From: Bidens hawaiensis
Lineage: Eukaryota; Streptophyta; Magnoliopsida; Asterales; Asteraceae
Direction of reading: 5' to 3'
DNA: 64,000 bases
Assembly (NCBI GenBank): GCA_021521415.1
Contig: JAIQDT010007370.1
Location: 56,591-120,590 of the forward strand
Both the position numbers and the translations under genes were made by a program. The notes beneath the pieces were generated by a model that did no database searches, was not told the origin of the DNA, and saw only the letters and a program-made list of their open reading frames with translations. Every line of letters begins with the position of its first letter. Position 1 is the first letter of the stretch. Of the stretch, positions 57,944 through 64,000 are shown piece by piece.

Positions 57944-59285
57944 CTGAGACCACATCCGCATCCTCTTTCGCTTCCTTCTTGGAGATGTTGAAGGCCCTCG
58001 CCCTGGCCTTTGGCTTCTCATCCGTCTTCCCCCTTGAGGAAGTCCCCTGCCCGGACCCCCCCCCCCCCCCCCCGCCTTACTGGAAGGACAGTTTGATGCC
58101 AAGTGACCCGAACCCTTACAGCGGAAACAGGTCAATGTCGGACACTCGAAATGGGGGTGTCCTACCTTATCACAACGAAAACAAGTGCCAGACCCAATCC
58201 TACATTCCCCCTTGTGGAGCTTCCCGCACTTCTTGCAATTACCAGACGCTGTATCCCTTTTAAACTCAGAAGTCTCAGTCTTTACCCTTTACTCAGATGA
58301 GCTAAAATTGTTCCCTCCTGGCCGCTTACCGTACGAATTTGAGTTCCATGCCCTCGTATTCTCGGTAGGCGGTAATTTCTCCCTCTGATCATAAAGCGTA
58401 CCTGCTAGAGTGACCACCGAATGAAAAGAGTTCAAGTCGGGTAGGTCAACACACCCCTACGGATATCCACCGGAAGTCCCTTCACGTACTTCTTAATCCT
58501 CTTGGCTTCGGGAGTAACCAAGTCGGGACATAAACGAGCCATCTTGTTAAACTTGGTGGTATACTCCCGATGCGACATAGTACCAGCCTCCATGGTCAAG
58601 AATTCCTGTTCTATCTTATCTAATTCATGCGGAGGACAAAACTGATTGAGAACCAATTTCTTCAACTCATCCCACGTCATCCTCCTAATCGCACGATAAC
58701 CCATAGCTTGCGCCAAGTTATCCCACCAACATAGTGCCTCGGAACGAAACGAGGCAGTAGCATAAGTCACCATATCATCCCCCTTGCACTTACTAACCCT
58801 CAGAACAGCCTCCATCTCCCTCACCCACTGATGTGCTGCCAATGCATCTTTAGTACCATCGAAAGAAGGGGGTCGCACTTCTTAAAGACACCATACGAGC
58901 AACCCCGGGTCGATACACTAACTGTCCGTGCCTCATCTTCATCCCCACTCGGCACATACACTTCCTCTTCCTCTTCGACCTGTACCTCCTTACTCTTCCT
59001 TCCCCTATCCGAACCCTTTCCAACCAGTGACTCCTCCATGGCCCTAACGGCCACAGCAACGATCTCAGGAATGGCGCTATGGAGCACCTGGTAAACCTCA
59101 TCCGCTATAGCCGCGCGTATAGCAGGATCTAAGGCGGGGTTATCCCCCTCCTCATTAATCGGGGTGTCCTGCTGGGAAAAAGGAATCTCACTCTCGGCTT
59201 CAGCACGTGGCTTACGACCACGACCACAACCACGAACACTAGAACCACCTCTCTTAGCTGCTTGAGTATTAACTATGACTTATCC
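57944..59285 (-). pseudogene. Gypsy gag of element G with three zinc knuckles
   Basis: The reading starts about 59268, where an ATA sits in place of the expected ATG (VNTQAAKRGGSS). An acidic stretch follows near 58970. The Retrotrans_gag core at 58878-58432 has WVREMEAVL, CWWDNL and DELKKLVLNQF. Then the knuckles CKKCGKLHKGEC, CFRCDKVGHPHFEC and CFRCKGSGHLASNC (about 58245-58093), followed by an 18-G run (58073-58056) and a basic tail AFNISKKEAKEDADVV. Breaks: shift near 58875, shift near 58440, TAA at about 58290, and a one-base frame change at the G run. The product would be the capsid/nucleocapsid. Confidence 0.85.
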
Positions 59286-59610
59286 CTACAAAGACAGAAT
59301 TTTAAATATGGTTAGGTACAAGTGGCATTTAGAACATGTAAAGTAAGGGTAAACTGCTAATGACGTTGATCAAGTGTAATTAGTCGTTTACTTTACCCGC
59401 CCGTCCTAATCACCCCTTGCCCCTATCCACATTAGCCTTCTATCTAACACTTAAACAGTTAATCATATACTGGAAACTTTTAAACTTAATGGAATGACTA
59501 ATAATCTAAAGTTACCTCTTAGCGTGCAGCTACTTGTGGTGGGCATACCGGTCTCTTTTCTTACAGTTCGAGTCCAAGCATTTGGGGATGCTCGGATCCC
59601 TCGAACCAAG
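59286..59610 (-). other. Leader of element G
   Basis: Untranslated region between PBS and gag, no ORF of note. Confidence 0.65.
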
Positions 59611-59622
59611 GCTCTGATACCA
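59611..59622 (-). other. Primer-binding site of element G
   Basis: Minus strand TGGTATCAGAGC, an exact complement of the initiator Met tRNA, three bases inside the 5' LTR. Confidence 0.92.
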
Positions 59623-59625
59623 TCT

Positions 59626-61638
59626 TGTAAGGCCCCGAACCCCGGGAACCCCACAGTTGGTAATCATTTAAAACACTTTCAAAATAATTAAACTTAAAAA
59701 CTATTCTTTTCATTGAAACCAACATCTCAGAGTATAATTCCGCGGAAAACATAAATAATAAAATAAGTTCCCAAAACCCAAGAATTTTGCCCAAAATCAA
59801 CATAGTTATCTTTAAATAAAAACTTTTAAAAATAAATGTTTAATAGTAAAACTCCAATTCCCGTATGCCCTTCACCTTCCAAGTAGCTTCGTGCACGTCC
59901 AAGCGATAAGGCATCCTCTTCCTAACCTGAAATTCACACTAACATGCACACAAAGTCAGCTTAAGCTGAGTGAGTTCAAGTTTTAGGTAAATAATATCAT
60001 TAAATAATAGTTATGATAGTCATACCAAAAGTTTTAAAACGTAAAAGGGTACATCCATAAAATCATCATTACCGAAACTAAACATCCTCATACATACATA
60101 TACAAAATGTAATGTAAACATCCTTTCAATTACATCTCTATATATATCACAGTATATATATAACATTAGGGTCGAGCAAACGTACAACCTAAACACGTAA
60201 CATCAGTGCATGCAAACACAAAGTAGGCATACACAACATCAGTAGTCGAAACGACTACAACATCGCCAGATATAGGCCAGACAATAATGTATATACATAT
60301 ATATATATAGTTAACATCCTAAGGCCTACCATATGTTAGCAAGCCTATATAAATTCGTTTAAAACATTTCTTCATGTAAGAAAACACTTAGGTGTGCATG
60401 CTAGCCCAAAAGTAAAAAGAGTAAAAAGGGCATCATGAACTCACCTGAAATCAATCGAACACCTGCAACGAGCTAGGAAATTCCTAAGTGCACGATCACA
60501 AGCATAGGCCTGTAAATTATACACAACACGTTACTAACCTAGACCGTAAGAACACTCTTGCCTAATGGGCCGTTCAAGCCCAACGCTTTGGCCCCAAGGC
60601 CCAACACTTGGCCCAAGGCCCAACACTTGGCCCAAGGCCCAACAACTTGGCCCAAGGCCCAAAACTTGGCCCAAGGCCCAACACTTGGCCCAAGGTCCAA
60701 CAACTTGGCCCAAGGCCCAACAGCTTGACCCAAGGCCCAAGGATAATCAAATCGGGTCGAATGCGCGTGTAATAAACCTTAAAACCATTTGTTAAAAGAA
60801 TCAGCCCCGAATGGACCAAATTCCATTTTAAATCTTTTTATTCATCAAGATTATGTCACCCGAGTTGATAGGGTTGACGGTTCCTTTTTACAACTCTTAC
60901 TTTAACGTTTAAACGAAAATTCGCGCACCACCGACTCGATTGACGAAGCACTAACCACAACAGCCCCGAGCATCAAAAAAATAATTTTTCCACAGCCCTT
61001 AAATCCCCCTAGGGCTGTACAAACTGATTCGGTTGGTCACCCGATCAATTAACGCATCAAGCTCAACAATTTGCAATTCTACACCCGATAAACCTTAGTT
61101 TTCGAACTAAAATTGATTGACCGACCTAAACACCTCCAATGACCACGAAATTTTAATATGATGTAAATTCCATACCTGGGGATATTTCTACACTGGAAAC
61201 TCTAATTTTTATCCACCGGAAGTGGGTCAATTACACCTTGGGTGAAAATCTGTCCAACGAAAAGTATCGACAAAATTGAGCATCAAAACGATTAGGGGTG
61301 AACAAAAAGAGTGTTGGGGTTTGTAGTACATTCCTTGAACTACTTCTAGGAGCTTGGAATCGATCAAAAAGTCAAAGAAAGGAAGGGAGGGGGTGGCTAC
61401 TTGCGGCCGATCGCTGTTGCTGCTCTAGGGTTTAGGATTTTTTTTTTGTTTAGTGTTATATTATAAAACTTTTTCATTCTAGCCCCCGGAAAATAATAAT
61501 TATGCAACTTGGAAGAAATGCTAAGCGATTAGACGTATCGGGATGATGTAAAGGCTTCTAAGGAACGTCGGATAAATCCCGAGAATTATACCTACTCTAC
61601 AATCTTTAATTCTTGAAACCGGAATTAACGGCGTTACA
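59626..61638 (-). repeat. 5' LTR of element G
   Basis: 2,013 bp, starting TGTAACGCCG (minus) and ending GGGCCTTACA. It holds AGGTGAGTT (minus, 60446-60438), the stem-loop (59954-59977) and the minisatellite at 60586-60745. Confidence 0.93.
60586..60745 (-). repeat. GGGCC minisatellite, long allele
   Basis: About eight units of AAGGCCCAACACTTGGCCC, 19-20 bp each. Long apparent frames on both strands are by-products. Confidence 0.92.
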
Positions 61639-64000
61639 TTCTTCTTTCTTGACTATAGATTCTTTGGTTTTCCACTGTAATCCTCTTGGTTCAAAACCTT
61701 GCTTCAGTTGAAATTTCTCATCTCCAGTTAACATTCCAGGTCTTTCTTTACTTTTTCCTTTTTAGCTAGACCTCATTCCTCTGATAGTCCTGTCTGATTC
61801 ACTGGATGATTCATTTAATTTCAAGACAGCCTTTAGTCTCTTCTCCAATTTCACTTTGTTTGCTTCATCATCAACAGGTTCCTTTTCATCTCTCATGTAC
61901 TTCTCATATTTTTCTCTGTATAGCTTCATATCTTGTCCACAGTACTTGTCAGGAATTACATACTTCTTTTCTTCTTCTATCCAGCATGAGTTAGTGTGAT
62001 GTCCATAAGAATCACACTTTTTACACCATACCTTTGCAAACCTCCCAAGTTCTTCTAGTTCCTTTTCATTCTTGATCTTGTCACTTGGTCTTGGGAAATC
62101 AAATCCCAATGAGGTTTTTGCATAGGTGGTTTTGCTGAAATCCACCTGGATAGGTCCACATACTTCCAATACTTGTGGATCTTTTGCTTTCAAAAACTTG
62201 ATCACTTTCTTCTTTAAGGAAGTGTATGATGAACCTTTCTTCTTTTCAGTCACAACTCTTCTTCTTGGTGCATACTCCACATATCCTATGTAAATAGTTC
62301 ATGATTTGAGAATACTGGATAGCTAAGAGTAGTAAGATTAACATTGGAAGTACTCCCAGGTTTGTTATTCATGGGTCCAGATCTTTCACAAATGTCAAAC
62401 ACCTTGTGTTCTCTTCTCATTCTTTCATAGTGTTTCTTCAGTTTAGGAGTGGATGTTGGCACCTTTGGAATTCTATCACCATTGTTCTTCTTGGAAGTCT
62501 TTTTCACAATCTTCTCATCATTTGACTTTTGACTCTTGCAACTTCAGGTGCTATCTTCACTTGAGTATCCACTCCATCTTTCCTTTACACAGGTTTCTTT
62601 TCCTTTTCAGTTGGTGCAACCTTCTCATTAATCACAGTCTCTCCTTCTTTATCAACCATCACATTGTTATAAAGTTCCACAAACTCTTTCTTGTCCTCAA
62701 AAACACTTTTGAACTGCTTCAAGTATTCCTCTCTTTGCTCTTTATCCACTTTCAGTGGATATTTGTCACTAAAGGGAGGTGATACTTTTTTATACTTCTC
62801 TTCATGATTCATCTTTTCTATGTTCCCAATAATGTTTCCTGTGGACACAAGGTTCTTAAGGAAGTCCACTTGAATCAGAAGCTCTGTGTTCTTAAGCTTT
62901 TCTTCTGTATACATCCTTTTCAACCCCGTCAATTTCAACATTCAATTTGGACTGGGTTAAGTAAGCTTGCTTACAGTCCTCTTCCAGACTTTTGATTTGA
63001 TTATCATAGGTAGCCTCACCTGATCCATAGACATTCAACATTACATCCTTTCTTCCACATTCACTTTTCCAGTTCCCAACCTCTTTGTTAAGATCATCAA
63101 TAATTTTTAGAAGGTCAGAAGTAGAAAGTTCAGTGGTTACCTTAGAGTTTGAAGATTCTCTAGTTTCATGCACTTTGGCCATGTATGCAACATTGGCCTT
63201 TTTCATTTCAGCTGCATGGTTACTCCAGTCAAAGTCACCATCCCATGGAGTCATTGTTACAACCACATTTCCGTGATCCCTGTTTTGGTTTACAGCATTG
63301 ACAACTCTCCGGTTCTGATTCCTCTGTATCTGCAACTGGTTATTTCTTTGTTGGGGCTGTGTTTGTTGCTGAGGCCTGTTTTGTTTAAAGGAATTTTGGT
63401 TCATTGGTTGGTTTCTTTGTTGATTCTGATATTGATTCTGGTAGAACTGAGTTTGATCACATATTGCTTTGGAAGATTGCATTCTTTTGCAAAGTGACCA
63501 AGTTGCTGACAGTTGTAACATATTGCCTTGGATTTATCAAATCCAATTATGCCATTTGGACTAGCAAAAGTTGACTTTCCGGTTCTGTTATACAGTCTCT
63601 TGCTTCTTACTTCTAGCATAGCTTCTTGCCACTTCAAATCCATATCTTCTAGCTCATCAGATCTATCTGTTCCAGGTCTTCTAGAACCACACTTGTATGA
63701 ATGATATTCTTTGCAACAAAGGCATTATATGACTCTGTAAACATTGAAAACATTGCTTGGTACTCATTCCCCTAACTTGGAGCTTGAACATATGGTGCAT
63801 GTCCACTCGCAGTTGATGCATTATCACCTTCAATCATCTGAATGTTGAACCTTGACTGACCTGCTCCACACATCAATCCATTATTAGATGGTTCTTCAAC
63901 AATTGGGTGCAATTGCTGAGACTTCGTAGAAAGATTGCCCATAGGTGTAACAAAGGCATTTGTCACTAGGAAACTTAGCTTTTCTTCCTTAATCATGTGA
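61639..64000 (-). pseudogene. Copia gag of element F, partial
   Basis: Enters from beyond the right edge. Minus-strand order: MIKEEKLSFLVTNAF (63996), then the first CCHC knuckle CYNCQQLGHFAKEC (63520-63479), a Q/N-rich stretch, a coiled-coil-like part (63200-62600), VCGPIQVDFS, and a second CCHC knuckle CKKCDSYGHHTNSC (62025-61984), then a charged tail. The two knuckles are about 500 residues apart. Frameshifts or stops near 63770, 63410, 62940, 62585 and 62285. Related to the C gag, where the first knuckle is destroyed. Split from its pol by G. Confidence 0.82.

Larger units (their letters stand above)
50272..61638 (-). mobile_element. Ty3/gypsy element G, complete with TSD TTCTT
   Basis: Both LTRs, PBS, gag, pol and polypurine tract on the minus strand, inserted in F between gag and protease. 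TSD TTCTT at 50267-50271 and 61639-61643. Total 11,367 bp, or about 9.08 kb without solo LTR 4. The domain order PR-RT-RNase H-IN is that of Ty3/gypsy; the C-terminal WRHRR...TWE stretch after the integrase suggests the Tekay/Del chromovirus group (inference). Confidence 0.93.

Overview
The window is plant nuclear DNA made almost entirely of nested LTR retrotransposons. I see no host gene, no rRNA gene and no tRNA gene that looks functional. Evidence for a plant: iMet and Asp primer-binding sites, Ty1/copia and Ty3/gypsy polyproteins with plant-type motifs, AT-rich spacers, and minisatellite-bearing LTRs. The style of the copia Gag and post-pol ORFs recalls Asteraceae, but that is a memory-based inference.

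Layout, left to right. 1-1472: unassigned AT-rich DNA. 1473-8922: element A, a large non-coding gypsy-like derivative (5' LTR, PBS, leader), carrying a solo LTR at 4367-7426. 8923-13015: minus-strand 3' part of copia-like element H (acidic extra ORF, polypurine tract, 3' LTR). 13016-37291: plus-strand copia element C (LTR, decayed gag, decayed post-pol ORF, LTR). C carries: D (13747-20544, a minus-strand Athila/Tat-like non-autonomous element inside its 5' LTR); E (about 23871-33590, a minus-strand copia element whose own 3' LTR holds a solo LTR at 23898-26856); and a solo LTR at 34275-35615 inside the post-pol ORF. 37292-48191: element B, same family as A, with a truncated 5' LTR, a non-coding interior holding a solo LTR at 38353-42061, and a 3' LTR. 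48192-64000: minus-strand copia element F (same family as C), split by gypsy element G (50272-61638), which is itself split in its protease by a solo LTR at 55394-57675.

Seven insertions show matching 5-bp target-site duplications (TSDs): GACGT, CGAAT, CAAAG, GAAAA, CACAT, TTCTT and GACAC. Five of these seven are solo LTRs.

All coding regions are broken by stops or frameshifts. G is the best preserved: gag with three zinc knuckles, protease, RT-RNase H and integrase are all recognisable. The most interesting points are: (1) a 105-bp GT-AG, intron-like segment exactly at the Gag/protease junction of G, flanked by a short direct repeat and containing stops; (2) a stem-loop and splice-site-like pair kept at similar places in several otherwise different gypsy LTR families; (3) a tRNA-like A-box/B-box unit inside both LTRs of the non-coding A/B family; (4) several unrelated minisatellites expanded inside LTRs.
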